A stretch of DNA of 21,331 nt from Baffinella frigidus (taxonomy: Eukaryota; Cryptophyceae; Cryptomonadales; Baffinellaceae). The DNA lies in contig MU646323.1 of assembly GCA_026770585.1 (NCBI GenBank), positions 939,759 to 961,089 of the forward strand. Reading direction: 5' to 3'. The position numbers and the translations under genes are program-made. The notes under the pieces were generated by a model, which saw nothing but the letters and a program-made list of their open reading frames with translations, was not told where the DNA came from and did no database searches. Below are positions 21,099 through 21,331 of this stretch, one piece after another; within the stretch, counting starts at the first letter, position 1; each line of letters begins with the position of its first letter.

Positions 21099-21151
21099 GT
21101 TGGCAGCCCCGCCTATCCTCGTTTGAGAGAATTAATGAATCAATTGCGTTC

Positions 21152-21222
21152 CTGCCAATGAAATTACCGCACAAATGCTTTACTATTAATAGTATGATGC
21201 GTGTAGTAATTATCGTTGGCAG
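21152..21222. mobile_element. Small hairpin MITE, second copy at 7009-7050
   Basis: CTGCCAATGAAATTAC (21152-21167) pairs with GTAATTATCGTTGGCAG (21206-21222). The internal GCTTTACTATTAATAGTA resembles GCTTTGCTATTACTAGTA in intron 9. Confidence 0.7.
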
Positions 21223-21234
21223 AAAGGCGTTTTT

Positions 21235-21331
<97 letters not shown>
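21235..21331. repeat. (TA)n microsatellite at window end
   Basis: About 95 bp of uninterrupted TA dinucleotides run to the last base of the window, in the intron following exon 32. Confidence 0.95.

Overview
The window is eukaryotic nuclear DNA. It carries most of one intron-rich protein-coding gene on the + strand, from about 1411 past the last readable exon at 21098. Exons are mostly 35-350 bp and introns 200-1200 bp. Joining exons by reading frame, splice sites and intron phase gives one polypeptide of about 1,200 residues that is still incomplete at its 3' end. Its second half is a superfamily 2 helicase of the Dicer / RIG-I-like (dsRNA-dependent ATPase) type. Visible landmarks are a YQ-type motif, Walker A APTGTGKT, motif Ia, a motif Ib region, DECH box, GLTAS motif III, the helical-insert region and motif IV IVFVKSR. 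Motifs V-VI and anything C-terminal (RNase III, CTD) would lie beyond the window. The first ~650 residues match no domain I recognise by eye.

Organism: introns are packed with TTTAGGG-type (CCCTAAA) telomere-like heptamers, CT and GT/GA microsatellites and foldback (MITE-like) elements. Several introns use GC donors. TTTAGGG telomeres are known from plants, many algae, dinoflagellates and chromerids, and relaxed donors are known from dinoflagellates. An alveolate alga (chromerid or dinoflagellate relative) is my tentative guess; a different alga is possible.

Layout: 1-1410 has no convincing exon but holds a large palindrome with a nested insertion. 1411-11305 has exons 1-16, the unrecognised N-terminal part, with a lysine-rich NLS-like patch at the exon 7/8 junction. 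12144-15415 has exons 17-23 (motifs Q, I, Ia, Ib, II), including a tandemly duplicated exon (21a/21b) that looks mutually exclusive. 15665-21098 has exons 24-32 (motif III, helical insert, low-complexity linker, motif IV). 21099-21331 is intron ending in a TA microsatellite.

The main points of interest are the duplicated helicase exon, the heptamer-filled introns including a 49-bp (7 x 7) higher-order repeat, the GC donors, an exon flanked by inverted intronic repeats, two dispersed elements whose hairpins differ in sequence but stay paired, and a perfect heat-shock-element-like array inside an intron. No tRNA, rRNA, CRISPR array or second protein gene was recognised on either strand.
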